Shown here: in pieces, positions 16,992 through 27,198 of the stretch
Layout: each line of letters begins with the position of its first letter
Numbering within the stretch: the first letter of the stretch is position 1
Translations under genes and position numbers: made by a program
Source of the DNA: DASSBQ01 sp040981125
GTDB lineage: Bacteria; Nitrospirota; Nitrospiria; Nitrospirales; Nitrospiraceae
DNA length: 64,000 bases
NCBI GenBank assembly: GCA_040981125.1
Contig: JANRMQ010000008.1
Location: 121,882 to 185,881 of the forward strand
Direction of reading: 5' to 3'
The notes under the pieces: model-generated
Databases searched by the model: none
What the model was told of the DNA's origin: nothing
What the model saw: the letters and a program-made list of their open reading frames with translations, nothing else

Positions 16992-18209
16992 TCACGCATG
17001 CGCCGTCTCTCCGTCAACCACTGAGGCTTTCTTCTTCTGTTTCCCCGTCATCCCCACAATCTTCTGCGCCGCCTCCCACAAATCGTCCGCGACATCCAGT
17101 TGCAATCCCGATTGCTGGAGCAACGTTCGCCCTTCTTCCGCATTCGTGCCTTGCAGCCGGACCACCAGCGGCACCTTGATCTTTACTTCCTTGGCCGCTT
17201 CAATCACGCCGTGCGCGATGCGCTCGCAACGGACGATTCCCCCGAAAATATTGATGAAAATTCCCTTCACATTCCTGTCCTTCAAGAGAATCCGGAAACC
17301 GGCCGCCACAGTCTCCTTCGTCGCGCCGCCGCCCACGTCCAGGAAGTTCGCCGGCTCGCTTCCGGCCAGCTTGATGACGTCCATCGTCGCCATCGCGAGC
17401 CCGGCTCCGTTGACCATGCAGCCGATATTCCCATCCAGCTTGACGTAATTGAGATTGTTCTTCCCGGCTTCAATCTCGAGCGGATCCTCTTCATTCAGAT
17501 CCCGCATCTTCTGCACGTCGGCATGCTTGAACAAGCCGTTGTCGTCGAAGGATACCTTGCCGTCGAGTGCGATCAGTGTCTTTTCCTTCGTGATGACTAA
17601 GGGATTGATCTCGACCAAGGCGCAATTCTTCTCCATGAAGAAGCGATAGAGATTTCCCAACATCTGGACGAACTGATTCAGGACGGCGGGCTCGATATGA
17701 TTGAGCCCCAATCCAAACGCGACGTTGCGCCCGTTGTACCCTTGAAACCCGACGGCCGGGTCGATCGCTTCTTTGATGATTTTTTCCGGAGAATGCGCGG
17801 CGACGTCCTCGATCTCCATGCCCCCTTCGGTACTCGAGATTAAGACGATCCACCCCGTATCCCGATCGACCAGCAAACTGAGATAGAGCTCTTTCGCGAT
17901 ATTGGCGCCTTCCTCGATCAAGAGGCGGCGCACCTTTCGCCCTTTCGGACCGGTCTGGTGCGTGACCAGCACCTTCCCCAGCAAGTCTTGAGCGATGGCC
18001 GGCACCTCCGCCTGATCCTTTGTGAGCTTGACGCCGCCCGCTTTCCCTCGACCACCGGCATGGATCTGGGCTTTTACCACATAGACAGGTGATTGGAGCT
18101 TTGCCGTCCATTGTTCGGCAGCGCGCGGGGTTTTGACTTCCTTCCCCCGCAAGACGGGAATTCCATATTCCGCAAACAATTGCTTCGCCTGAAATTCATG
18201 AACGTTCAT
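16992..18209 (-). CDS. sucC: Succinyl-CoA ligase (ADP-forming), beta subunit
   Basis: A 405-residue SucC starting MNVHEFQAKQLFAEYGIPV, with an ATP-grasp domain (VVKAQIHAGGRGKAGGVKL) and the C-terminal CoA-ligase domain (ANFLDVGGGATKETV, FINIFGGIVRCERIA, VPLVVRLQGTNAEEGR). It is slightly longer than usual because of a basic C-terminal extension (MTGKQKKKASVVDGETAHA). It is the nucleotide-binding partner of SucD. It lies 63 bp downstream of the flavoprotein gene in the rTCA gene row. Confidence 0.97.
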   Translation of the reverse strand: MNVHEFQAKQLFAEYGIPVLRGKEVKTPRAAEQWTAKLQSPVYVVKAQIHAGGRGKAGGVKLTKDQAEVPAIAQDLLGKVLVTHQTGPKGRKVRRLLIEEGANIAKELYLSLLVDRDTGWIVLISSTEGGMEIEDVAAHSPEKIIKEAIDPAVGFQGYNGRNVAFGLGLNHIEPAVLNQFVQMLGNLYRFFMEKNCALVEINPLVITKEKTLIALDGKVSFDDNGLFKHADVQKMRDLNEEDPLEIEAGKNNLNYVKLDGNIGCMVNGAGLAMATMDVIKLAGSEPANFLDVGGGATKETVAAGFRILLKDRNVKGIFINIFGGIVRCERIAHGVIEAAKEVKIKVPLVVRLQGTNAEEGRTLLQQSGLQLDVADDLWEAAQKIVGMTGKQKKKASVVDGETAHA

Positions 18210-18272
18210 CGTAACCTCAAAGGGCTAATGGCTGATGGTACGTAGCTTATGGCAAGAACCGAGGACGCGTCC

Positions 18273-19865
18273 CTATTCCTTCCTTGCGTAGGCCGGCAAG
18301 ACCATGGGCGAGACGACCGAGGAAGAGACACCATGCTTCTTGGACTCGGAGCGGAAACGGCCCAGATGATCGAGCGTCAACTTTCCATGCCCGGCTGATG
18401 TCGTTCTCTGCGCCGCCGTCGTTCCCGACCGCTTCCCGAACACCATCAGATCGAGCAATGAATTGCCCATCAGTCGATTGCGCCCATGCAGGCCGCCGGA
18501 AGCTTCGCCCGCGACAAAGAGATTTTTGACACCGGATTCTCCGTTGACATCGATCTTGATCCCGCCGTTCTGATAGTGCAGCGTGGGGTAGATCAGCACC
18601 GGGTCCTTGGAGATATCGATACCGAACCGCTCGTACTGCAACACCATCGCTGGAAAATGCTTCGCGAGCGTCCCAGGCCCCTGTTCGACCTCCAGCAAGG
18701 GCGTATCCAGCCAGACCCCGATGCGGCCGGACATCGTTCGGATCCCACGGCCTTCCTCGCACTCCCGGATAATGGACGAGGACACGACGTCGCGCGTGTC
18801 CAGCTCGTTCACGAATCGCTCGCCCTGCGCATTGACCAGCTGACCGCCTTCCGACCTGATGCCTTCGGTGACCAGCGCGCCGATTAATTGCTCAGGGTAT
18901 ACGGCTCCGGAAGGATGATACTGAAACGTATCGATATGCATGAGAGGGGCGCCCATCCGATAGGCCATCGCCAGGCCGTCCCCGGTTGCGCCATAATGAT
19001 TGCTCGTCGGAAATCCTTGAATGTGGAGACGGCCGATGCCGCCGGTCGCCAAGATTACAGCCTTGGCCGCGACGACGACAAACCGTTTGTTGTCCAGATC
19101 CTTGAACACGGCGCCGGTGCAGACACCGTCCTCGCTGAGCAATTCAACCGCCGCGCAGAATTCGAGGAGTTGAATCTTGCGATTCAATACCTCATCCTTC
19201 AACACCCGCATGATTTCGAGGCCGGTATAATCGGAGCAGGTCACGAGCCGAGGTTTTGAACTGCCCCCGCCTTTCTTGACATGGAGATTGCCGTCGGCGT
19301 CCAGATCGAACAGGACACCAAGACTCAGCAGCCATTTGGCGATCGATGGGCCCTCCTCCACCATTGTCTTGAGCAGATCGTGGTCATTTTTCATATGACC
19401 ACCTTTCAACGTGTCAAGAAAATGGGTGACCGGTGAATCCTCATCGGTCACGGCGATTTGCATGCCGCCCTGGGCCATCACCGTATTGGAATCGCCCAGA
19501 CGAAGCTTCGTGGCCAACATGACGTCGGCGCCCTGCGCCTGCGCATGTAGCGCAGCCGCGCATCCGGCTCCCCCTCCGCCGATGACCAAGACATCCGTGG
19601 TGTAATCGGGCTTCAGGTCCAAGTCGGCCGGGATGGGACTTTCCCCCTCCAGAAGTGCCGCGAGTTCCCGCACGGTCATGTTCCCGGCATTGGGGCCGAA
19701 CTTGATCGGCCGGTAGGCGCGTTCACGAAAATCCGGATGGTATTTTTTGATGAGCTGATCGCGGTCGGCCGGAGAATACTTCGGCAAGGTTTGCTTGCGG
19801 CGGGCTTCTCGCGTCCGGTGGACGATGTCTTGAAGTTTATGGATATCCATGCTGTCCGGCGTCAA
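18273..19865 (-). CDS. frdA: Fumarate reductase/succinate dehydrogenase-like flavoprotein subunit
   Basis: A 530-residue FAD subunit: dinucleotide fold at about residues 90-110 (DVLVIGGGGAGCAAALHAQ), a substrate-binding FQYHPSGAVYPEQL motif, TEGIRSEGG, the active-site Arg region LDTRDVVSSSI, and LHYQNGGI. Where classical SdhA/FrdA carry the His that binds FAD covalently (SHTVSAQGG), this protein has DSNTVMAQGG, so FAD is probably not covalently bound. An Fe-S subunit follows the usual pairing, but no membrane anchor genes are present, which points to a soluble fumarate reductase as described for Hydrogenobacter. An alternative start is Met6 (19850). Confidence 0.9.
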   Translation of the reverse strand: MTPDSMDIHKLQDIVHRTREARRKQTLPKYSPADRDQLIKKYHPDFRERAYRPIKFGPNAGNMTVRELAALLEGESPIPADLDLKPDYTTDVLVIGGGGAGCAAALHAQAQGADVMLATKLRLGDSNTVMAQGGMQIAVTDEDSPVTHFLDTLKGGHMKNDHDLLKTMVEEGPSIAKWLLSLGVLFDLDADGNLHVKKGGGSSKPRLVTCSDYTGLEIMRVLKDEVLNRKIQLLEFCAAVELLSEDGVCTGAVFKDLDNKRFVVVAAKAVILATGGIGRLHIQGFPTSNHYGATGDGLAMAYRMGAPLMHIDTFQYHPSGAVYPEQLIGALVTEGIRSEGGQLVNAQGERFVNELDTRDVVSSSIIRECEEGRGIRTMSGRIGVWLDTPLLEVEQGPGTLAKHFPAMVLQYERFGIDISKDPVLIYPTLHYQNGGIKIDVNGESGVKNLFVAGEASGGLHGRNRLMGNSLLDLMVFGKRSGTTAAQRTTSAGHGKLTLDHLGRFRSESKKHGVSSSVVSPMVLPAYARKE

Positions 19866-19943
19866 TCGTTAGCGGCGGTCGCCTTCTGAAGAAGCAACAT
19901 ACTTGCTCTTTGAGAATGGCTCCGCGAAAAGGACTATTACTCG

Positions 19944-20654
19944 TTATTTGAGGTCCGCACACACCGTCTTGAGTTCCTGGTCGTCCATGCGAAGCACGCG
20001 ATCCCACTCCTCTTTGTATTTTCCGCTCTCAATTTCTCGGATCCGCTTGTCCAAACGCTCAGGCCGTTCGGTAAAGTGCGCGCCCTGGGCGCGACTCACA
20101 TACAGCGCCACGAGATTGGGCGCGATGTCGGCGATGCAGACCGGCGTGCACATCCCGCACATCACGCAATCCATGAACATCTCCGAGACACTCTTAAAAT
20201 CGCCGAAGACCGCCTTCCAGACGCCTTCGCGAACATCAATCTTCTGCGGGCAGGCTTCGGTGCAGGCGTTGCAATTCCGGCACAACGGCGCCTCGGGGTA
20301 GAGGGTAAAGAGATCCTGCTTCGGGTCCTGCAAAGCCGCCATGTCATAAGTGGCTTTTCTCGCAGGGAACGGCGGCATCATGGAAAACGACATGCCATCC
20401 TGCACCGCCATTTGACAGGCCAGACAGGTTTTGACCTTCGGATCATCCTTCGTTCGGTAATACGTGGCGCAGGCTCCGCAGAAGCCGCCCAGACAGCCGG
20501 CGCCCCGCACGACTTCCTGCCCGGTGTACCAGAGGGCTTTCATCAACGTGATGCCTTCCGGCACTTCATACTTCTTGCCGGCAATTTCCACCGAGACCAT
20601 CCGCGGTTTCAACACCTCGGGCTGGTCGATGACATTGGTGTCTTCTTGTGTCAT
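19944..20654 (-). CDS. frdB: Fumarate reductase/succinate dehydrogenase-like iron-sulfur subunit
   Basis: A 236-residue Fe-S protein. An N-terminal ferredoxin-like domain carries the 2Fe-2S cysteines (GCLGGFCGAC and a later KTCLAC). A C-terminal helical domain carries a CRNCNACTEACP motif, suited to a 4Fe-4S cluster, and CVMCGMCTPVC, suited to the third cluster. It should relay electrons to the flavoprotein encoded 78 bp downstream. Upstream it is separated from idh by a strong hairpin at 20682-20707, so frdB may begin a new transcript. Confidence 0.9.
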   Translation of the reverse strand: MTQEDTNVIDQPEVLKPRMVSVEIAGKKYEVPEGITLMKALWYTGQEVVRGAGCLGGFCGACATYYRTKDDPKVKTCLACQMAVQDGMSFSMMPPFPARKATYDMAALQDPKQDLFTLYPEAPLCRNCNACTEACPQKIDVREGVWKAVFGDFKSVSEMFMDCVMCGMCTPVCIADIAPNLVALYVSRAQGAHFTERPERLDKRIREIESGKYKEEWDRVLRMDDQELKTVCADLK

Positions 20655-20681
20655 TGTTACTCTTTATAAGCGGAAATTCTC

Positions 20682-20707
20682 AGGCGTGAGGCAACCGCCT
20701 CACGCCT
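20682..20707 (-). terminator. Hairpin between idh and frdB
   Basis: A perfect 11-bp stem (AGGCGTGAGGC, 20682-20692, with GCCTCACGCCT, 20697-20707) and a 4-nt loop lie 25 bp after the idh stop. The U-tract on the minus strand is poor, so it is either a weak terminator or an intercistronic stabiliser. Confidence 0.65.
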
Positions 20708-20732
20708 TGTTCCTCGTGTCTCTTACCGCGGA

Positions 20733-22964
20733 CTATACGATCGCGTCCACGATTGCATTCAAGGTCTGGCTCGGGCGCATGGCCTTGCCCGCTTTCTGAT
20801 CGCTGGGATGGTAGTACCCCCCGATGTCGACCGGTTTCCCCTGAGCCGCGAGCAGCTCCCCGGAGATCTTGGACTCGTTGTCCGCCAGATCCTTCGCGAT
20901 TTTGCTGAACCGTTCGGCCAGCTTTTTATCCTGCGTCTGCTGAGCCAATGCTTGCGCCCAATACAAGGCGAGGTAAAAATGGCTGCCGCGGTTATCGATC
21001 TCACCCACCTTGCGGGCCGGCGACTTATTGCTTTCCAGAAACTTGGCGTTTGCTTGATCGAGCGTATCCGCCAGCACCTTCGCAGTGGCGTTGTTGGACA
21101 CTTTCGCCAGGTGCTCCAATGAGGCGGCCAAAGCCAAAAATTCACCGAGGGAGTCCCACCGCAAATATCCTTCTTCCTGGAACTGCTGCACGTGTTTGGG
21201 CGCCGAGCCGCCGGCGCCGGTTTCGAACAGACCACCGCCGTTCAGCAACGGAACGATCGAGAGCATTTTCGCGCTGGTGCCGATTTCCAGAATCGGAAAC
21301 AGGTCCGTGAGGTAATCGCGCAACACGTTCCCGGTGACCGAAATCGTATCCTTCCCCTCTTTCATCCGCTCCAGCGAGAAGCGGGTGGCCTCAGCCGGCG
21401 ACATGATTCGAATATCGAGCCCTGTCGTATCGTGCTTCGGCAGATACTGGTTGACCTTCTTGATCAACTCCGCGTCATGCGCCCGATCTTTGTTCAGCCA
21501 GAATACGGCCGGCGCGCCGGTGGCTTTCGCGCGATTCACCGCCAGCTTGACCCAATCCTGGATCGGCGCATCCTTTACCTGACACATCCGCCAGATGTCG
21601 CCTTCTTCGACTTTATGCTCAAGCAATGTCTTCCCGGAAGCATCAACCACACGAATCGTGCCGTTGCCCGGCGCCTTGAAGGTCTTATCATGCGAGCCGT
21701 ATTCTTCCGCCGCCTGCGCCATCAGACCGACGTTGGGAATACTTCCCATGGTTTTGGGATCGAAGGCGCCATGCTTTTTGCAGAACTCGACGACTTCATG
21801 ATACACCGGGGCATAACTGGAATCGGGAATCACGCACTTGGTGTCCGCGAGTTTGCCGTCCGGCCCCCACATTTTGCCGCCGTCCCGAATAACCGGCGGC
21901 ATGGAGGCGTCGATAATCACGTCGCTGGGCACATGAAGATTGGTAATGCCCTTGTCGGAATTGACCATCGCCATCGGCGGTCGCTTCTGATACACGGCTT
22001 GAATATCCGCTTCGATGGCTTTCCGCTGGTCTTCGGGCAGCGCCTTGATCTTGATGTACAGGTCGCCGAGCCCATTGTCCGGATCGACACCGAGCTTCTG
22101 GAACGTGGCCGCATGCTTGTCGAAGACGTCCTTAAAATAGACGGACACCGCATGGCCGAAGATCTTCGGATCCGAGACCTTCATCATGGTGGCTTTCATA
22201 TGGAGGGAGAACAACACGCCCTGCCGCTTGGCCTCCTCGATCTGTTCCTCGAGAAACTGCCGGAGCGCGCGCTTGCTCATGAACGTCGCGTCGATCACTT
22301 CGCCGGCTTGCAAAGCGACTTTGGGCTTCAGCACCGCCGTCTTGCCGTCCTGGCCGACAAATTCGATTCGCGCGTCGGTAGCGGCCGGAACCGTCGTGGA
22401 TTTTTCGTTTGAACGGAAATCGCCGCCTTTCATATGGGTGACATGAGTCTTGGAATCCTGACTCCAAGGGGACATCTTATGCGGATGCTTCTTGGCATAG
22501 TTCTTTACCGATAGCGGCGCGCGACGATCGGAATTGCCTTCGCGTAACACCGGATTGACGGCGCTCCCTTTGACTTTGTCATACCGGGCCTTGATGTCCT
22601 TTTCCTTATCGTCCTTCGGATCCTCGGGATAATCCGGCAGCTGGTAGCCCTGGCTCTGCAATTCCTTGACGGTCGCTTTCAACTGAGGGATCGAGGCGCT
22701 GATATTCGGCAACTTGATGATATTGGCTTCCGCAGTCTTCGCGAGTTCTCCCAATTCGGCCAGAGCGTCCGACTGTTTTTGTTCCGCAGTCAGGTATTCG
22801 GGAAACACGGCAAGAATTCGTCCCGCCAGGGAGATATCTCTCAATTCAACCGACACGCCGGCTGCTTTGGTAAAAGCGTTGACGATCGGAAGAAACGAGT
22901 AGGTCGCCAGCATGGGCGCTTCATCGGTTTTTGTATATATGATTTTGGACGCTTTGGTCGCCAT
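20733..22964 (-). CDS. idh: Monomeric NADP-dependent isocitrate dehydrogenase
   Basis: About 743 residues with sequence of the large monomeric IDH class (KIIYTKTDEAPMLATYSFLPI at the N-terminus, the phospho-site-like CVIPDSSYAPVYHEVVEFCK region, and GNGTIRVVDASGK). It catalyses reversible oxidative decarboxylation of isocitrate; in the rTCA direction it carboxylates 2-oxoglutarate. The start at 22964 (MATKASKII) is preferred to an upstream frame extension because an AGAGGGG ribosome-binding site precedes it. It follows aconitase by 17 bp. Confidence 0.95.
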   Translation of the reverse strand: MATKASKIIYTKTDEAPMLATYSFLPIVNAFTKAAGVSVELRDISLAGRILAVFPEYLTAEQKQSDALAELGELAKTAEANIIKLPNISASIPQLKATVKELQSQGYQLPDYPEDPKDDKEKDIKARYDKVKGSAVNPVLREGNSDRRAPLSVKNYAKKHPHKMSPWSQDSKTHVTHMKGGDFRSNEKSTTVPAATDARIEFVGQDGKTAVLKPKVALQAGEVIDATFMSKRALRQFLEEQIEEAKRQGVLFSLHMKATMMKVSDPKIFGHAVSVYFKDVFDKHAATFQKLGVDPDNGLGDLYIKIKALPEDQRKAIEADIQAVYQKRPPMAMVNSDKGITNLHVPSDVIIDASMPPVIRDGGKMWGPDGKLADTKCVIPDSSYAPVYHEVVEFCKKHGAFDPKTMGSIPNVGLMAQAAEEYGSHDKTFKAPGNGTIRVVDASGKTLLEHKVEEGDIWRMCQVKDAPIQDWVKLAVNRAKATGAPAVFWLNKDRAHDAELIKKVNQYLPKHDTTGLDIRIMSPAEATRFSLERMKEGKDTISVTGNVLRDYLTDLFPILEIGTSAKMLSIVPLLNGGGLFETGAGGSAPKHVQQFQEEGYLRWDSLGEFLALAASLEHLAKVSNNATAKVLADTLDQANAKFLESNKSPARKVGEIDNRGSHFYLALYWAQALAQQTQDKKLAERFSKIAKDLADNESKISGELLAAQGKPVDIGGYYHPSDQKAGKAMRPSQTLNAIVDAIV

Positions 22965-22981
22965 GGATTCCCCTCTTCTGG

Positions 22982-25228
22982 TTAGTTCAAGGCGTTCAAC
23001 GCCGAACCGGCTTTGAACCACGTGATTTGCTGCTCGGTCATGCTGTGATTGGTCTGAATCGTCAACGTTCTGCCGTCGGCCTTATGAATCATGACCGTTA
23101 CCGGCTTTCCCGGCGCGAGGCTGCTGAGCCCGGTCGCGCTCAAGCGATCGGTCTGGTCGATCTTGTCGTAATCCTTCGGATCGGCAAACGTCAGCGGCAG
23201 GATCCCCTGTTTCTTGAGGTTGGTTTCATGAATGCGCGCAAAGCTCTTGGTCAGCACGACCCGCACGTTCAAAAAGCGAGGAGACATCGCGGCGTGTTCG
23301 CGGCTGCTGCCTTCACCATAATTTTCGTCTCCCACGACAAAAGAATCGATGTTCTTGGCCTTATAGCGACGCGCAATCGTGGCAATCGTCAAACCGGACT
23401 CGCCCGTCAATACATCGGTGCCCTTGCCCGGTTCCGAAGAAAACGCGCTATTCGCTCCCAAAAACATATTGTCGCTGATCTTATCGAGATGGCCGCGATA
23501 CTTCAGCCAGGGTCCGGCCGGCGAGATATGATCGGTGGTGGTTTTGCCTTTGGTCTTGATGAGCAACGGCAGCTTATCGAAATCTTTGCCGTCCCATCGA
23601 GGGAAGGGCTGCAACAACTGCAGGCGTTCGCTGGTTGGAGGAATTTCCACCGTCAAGCTATCGCCATTCTCGGCCGGAGCGATAAATCCTTCTTCGCCTT
23701 TCGCGAAGCCCTTGGCCGGCAATTCTTCTCCCTGGGGAGGATCGAGTTTGAACTCCTTCCCATCCGCTCCTTTGAGAGTCTGGTGAACCGGATCGAAATT
23801 CAAAGAGCCGGACAGGGCATAGGCGGTGACAATCTCAGGGCTCGCCAGGAAAGAAAGCGTGTCGCTGATCCCGTCGTTGCGTCCGGGGAAATTCCGGTTG
23901 AAGGAGCTCACGATCGAATCGGCTTTCCCCTTCACACCGTCGGCCCGCTTCCATTGTCCGATGCAGGGTCCGCAAGCATTCGCCAACACCGTCGCGCCCA
24001 TTTGTTCGAAGGTCTCCATAAAGCCGTCACGTTTCATCGTATGGTAAATCCGCTCCGATCCGGGGGAGACGAGAAATGCAGTTTTAGCCTTGAGGCCGGC
24101 CTTCATGCCTTGGCGGGCAATATGCGCGGATCGGCTGATATCCTCATAGGAGGAGTTGGTACAGCTTCCGATCAAGGCCGCTTTGAGCTCGATCGGATAG
24201 CCCTTTTCATTCGCCTCCGCAGCCATCTTGGAAATCGGACGAGCCAAATCCGGCGTATGGGGTCCGACGACGTGCGGCTCCAACTGGGAGAGATCCACCT
24301 CAACCACCTGATCGTAGTATTTTTCTGGCGCCTGAGCCACTTCGGGGTCGGCGACCAAGAGATTCTTGTTGGCTTGGGCCAAGTTGGCCAAGTCGGCTCG
24401 ATCGGTCAAATTCAGATAGGCCACCATCTTCTGATCAAAGGGGAACACGGACGTGGTGGCGCCCAATTCCGCTCCCATGTTCGTAATCGTGCCTTTTCCC
24501 GTGGCGCTGATCGTCTCGGCTCCCGGCCCGAAATATTCGACAATCTTATTGGTGCCGCCTTTGACGGTGAGCAGCCCGCAGAGATAGAGGATGACATCTT
24601 TCGGCGAAGCCCATCCATTCAATTTCCCCGTCAGCTTCACGCCGATCAATTTCGGATGCAGCACCTCCCACGGCAACCCCGCCATCACTTCACCGGCGTC
24701 CGCGCCACCGACCCCGATGGCCAGCATTCCGAGACCTCCGCCGTTCGGGGTATGCGAATCGGTACCGATAATTAACCCGCCCGGGAACGCATAGTTCTCC
24801 AGAACCACTTGATGGATGATACCGGAGCCCGGCTTCCAGAATCCGATTCCGTACTTTTTGGCCGCGGAAGCCAAAAAGTTGTACACTTCCTTATTCTCAT
24901 CCATCGCGCGCAAGAGATCCTTCTGCGATCCCACTTCCGCGCGAATCAAGTGATCGCAGTGAATCGTGCTCGGCACCGCCACTTTCTTCTTACCGGCCTG
25001 CATGAACTGCAGCATGGCCATTTGTGCCGTCGCATCCTGCATCGCCACGCGATCGGGACGGAGCGCCAACATAGCCTTTCCACGTTCCCACACCTGAGTA
25101 TCAAAATTATCTGCGTGTGAGACGAGAATCTTTTCGGTCAACGTCAATGCGCGGCCGAATTTTTTCCGCGCCTTGGCAATCACGTCCGGCATCTTGGCGT
25201 AGAGTTGTTTGGTTAATTCGAGCGACAT
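22982..25228 (-). CDS. acn: Aconitate hydratase
   Basis: A 748-residue aconitase of the mitochondrial/AcnA-related type. The three 4Fe-4S ligand cysteines appear as GSCTNSSYED and NACGPCIGQW, and the swivel domain carries KTTTDHISPAGPW and GDENYGEGSSREHAA. It interconverts citrate and isocitrate, joining the products of isocitrate dehydrogenase to ATP citrate lyase in the reductive cycle. Gene order aclA-acn-idh on the same strand places the consecutive steps together. Confidence 0.96.
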   Translation of the reverse strand: MSLELTKQLYAKMPDVIAKARKKFGRALTLTEKILVSHADNFDTQVWERGKAMLALRPDRVAMQDATAQMAMLQFMQAGKKKVAVPSTIHCDHLIRAEVGSQKDLLRAMDENKEVYNFLASAAKKYGIGFWKPGSGIIHQVVLENYAFPGGLIIGTDSHTPNGGGLGMLAIGVGGADAGEVMAGLPWEVLHPKLIGVKLTGKLNGWASPKDVILYLCGLLTVKGGTNKIVEYFGPGAETISATGKGTITNMGAELGATTSVFPFDQKMVAYLNLTDRADLANLAQANKNLLVADPEVAQAPEKYYDQVVEVDLSQLEPHVVGPHTPDLARPISKMAAEANEKGYPIELKAALIGSCTNSSYEDISRSAHIARQGMKAGLKAKTAFLVSPGSERIYHTMKRDGFMETFEQMGATVLANACGPCIGQWKRADGVKGKADSIVSSFNRNFPGRNDGISDTLSFLASPEIVTAYALSGSLNFDPVHQTLKGADGKEFKLDPPQGEELPAKGFAKGEEGFIAPAENGDSLTVEIPPTSERLQLLQPFPRWDGKDFDKLPLLIKTKGKTTTDHISPAGPWLKYRGHLDKISDNMFLGANSAFSSEPGKGTDVLTGESGLTIATIARRYKAKNIDSFVVGDENYGEGSSREHAAMSPRFLNVRVVLTKSFARIHETNLKKQGILPLTFADPKDYDKIDQTDRLSATGLSSLAPGKPVTVMIHKADGRTLTIQTNHSMTEQQITWFKAGSALNALN

Positions 25229-25324
25229 GGCGTTTACCCTCTCAATTCTGATGCTGAGTTCTGATGCCGAGCAATAAGATCTCGGCGTCCTACTCAGTGT
25301 ATTTTACAGTGGAACTTGCCGCGA

Positions 25325-27151
25325 TTACTGCAAGGGCGGGACTTCCCGCCGCTTAGGCGCCGCATAATTGACCAAGTAATCAAAGAGCCGGATCAATCGG
25401 CTTTCCTGACGCTTCTGGTCAACCCAATGGCCGATCAATCCGATGGTGCGGGCAAGAATAAAGAACCCGTTCAGGCTCTCGACCGGAAAGCCAAGATCCA
25501 CCAGCACGGCCGCCATGGTTCCATCGACATTCAGGATCAGATTGTCTTTTTTCGCCGCGGTTACTTTTTCGACTTCCAACGCAAAATCCAGGTGAGGAGT
25601 CTTGATTGCCAAGCTCTTGACGTATCCTACCAGTTCCTTCACCCGCTTATCGGGATTGCGCAAGCTTTTCACCCGGTGCCCAATGCCCGGCACGGGGCCG
25701 ACGTTCTTCTTCATATACCCGAGAAATTCATCCACGCTCATTTTGTGATCGACGGCGTGTTTGAAATACCGGCCGGCATCGGTCACGGCGCCGCCGAAGC
25801 GGGGACCGATCATGATCAATCCCGCCGCCACCGCCTGGGACATACCGATACCTGCGCAGGCCGCCAAGATCGTGCCGAATGCGCCGCTGACGCAGGGCCC
25901 ATGGTCCGCGGAAAGCATGATGATCCGCTTGATGATTTCGGCTTCCTGCTTCGAAATCAACCGCTTGTCCCAGAGAAGGCCGACGATATGGGGGATTTCA
26001 TAGCCTTTGTTGATAAGTTCGGACGCGGGATATCCGTCGTACAGTGGTTCATCGCCTCGGTCGTCGCTGATCGTCGTCCGAATCAGCGGGACAACCGTGA
26101 CTTCCTGCGCCCGCATCGCTTCTTCGACCGTTTTCGGCAATTTAGGAAGGTCCACAGGATTGACGTCCGCCACCGGGACGATCTGCTTGGACTTCACAAA
26201 TTCCTCATACGTTTCCTTGATCGCGGGTCCGAGCGCGCCGAACGTCGGCGGCACGAGGGCCCCCGCCTTCTTGAGCGCATCCGACTTGGCTCGCGCCGAT
26301 CCCTCGCCTTTCATTCCTTCCTTCGCGCCGGCATGGCCGAATTTCATCCCCTTGGGCAAACTTTCTTGGCAAAACCCCGAGACCACGCCGATCAACTTGA
26401 TCCTGCGTTTTTTGGCGCCGTACCATTCCGCCGCCCGCTCCTCCAGATCGCCGCCCATTTCTCCGACAATGACGACCGCTTTGGTTTGGGGATCTTGTTC
26501 GAACTTTTCGAGGTAGGAGACGTAATCGGTGCCCGGATAGGCATCTCCGCCGATGCCGATCGCGGTGGTAATGCCGTCGGCGAACTGGGAGCAGATCCAG
26601 ATGATTTCGTTCGAAAGCCCGCCGGATTTCGTGATCACCCCGAAGGAGCCTTCTCGATACAGTTTGGAGAGAACCAGATTGTCAAAGGCCCCGCCGATGA
26701 CGCCCAGCCGACATGCTCCGGCGGAAATGATGCCGATGGATGAAGGGCCGTTGAATACCTTGCCGAGCTTCGCGGCCTGCCGGGCCAGAATCTTGGCGTC
26801 TTTTTCCGGAACTCCTTCCGTGATCATCGATACCAATTGGATCTTGGCGTCATTGATAGCTTCGAGCCCAGCCGCCATGGCCCGATCCGCACCGATGTAG
26901 ACCAGGCTGGTATTGATTTGAGGATGGTTCTTCGTGGCATCCGCCACGGTCCTATAAATCGGAATGGCCAACAGCCCGCTGCCGTAGGGAATCTCATTCG
27001 TCTTTCCGGCGTCCGGAGGATAGACGAAGGCCTCCACATTCAACGGCCGTTTGATCAAATAACAGAATTCGGCCATCCGTCGGGCGGCATTCACGCCTGC
27101 GGCGCCGCCCTGAATGACCACGCGGGTGTTTTTATTTGCCAGGATGCTCAT
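25325..27151 (-). CDS. aclA: ATP citrate lyase, large (AclA) subunit
   Basis: A 608-residue protein, exactly the size of the large citrate lyase subunit of green sulfur bacteria. The N-terminal half is SucD-like (NTRVVIQGGAAGVNAARR, with the phosphohistidine motif GMKFGHAGAKEG). The C-terminal third is citrate-synthase-like (DHGPCVSGAFGTILAACAG, VPGIGHRVKSLRNPD). Together with AclB it cleaves citrate with ATP and CoA into acetyl-CoA and oxaloacetate, the key step of the rTCA cycle. It follows aclB by 47 bp. Confidence 0.97.
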   Translation of the reverse strand: MSILANKNTRVVIQGGAAGVNAARRMAEFCYLIKRPLNVEAFVYPPDAGKTNEIPYGSGLLAIPIYRTVADATKNHPQINTSLVYIGADRAMAAGLEAINDAKIQLVSMITEGVPEKDAKILARQAAKLGKVFNGPSSIGIISAGACRLGVIGGAFDNLVLSKLYREGSFGVITKSGGLSNEIIWICSQFADGITTAIGIGGDAYPGTDYVSYLEKFEQDPQTKAVVIVGEMGGDLEERAAEWYGAKKRRIKLIGVVSGFCQESLPKGMKFGHAGAKEGMKGEGSARAKSDALKKAGALVPPTFGALGPAIKETYEEFVKSKQIVPVADVNPVDLPKLPKTVEEAMRAQEVTVVPLIRTTISDDRGDEPLYDGYPASELINKGYEIPHIVGLLWDKRLISKQEAEIIKRIIMLSADHGPCVSGAFGTILAACAGIGMSQAVAAGLIMIGPRFGGAVTDAGRYFKHAVDHKMSVDEFLGYMKKNVGPVPGIGHRVKSLRNPDKRVKELVGYVKSLAIKTPHLDFALEVEKVTAAKKDNLILNVDGTMAAVLVDLGFPVESLNGFFILARTIGLIGHWVDQKRQESRLIRLFDYLVNYAAPKRREVPPLQ

Positions 27152-27198
27152 CGGGATCTCCCCTGTGTGAGTAAGTTCATGTACTCGACGGCGGCGGG

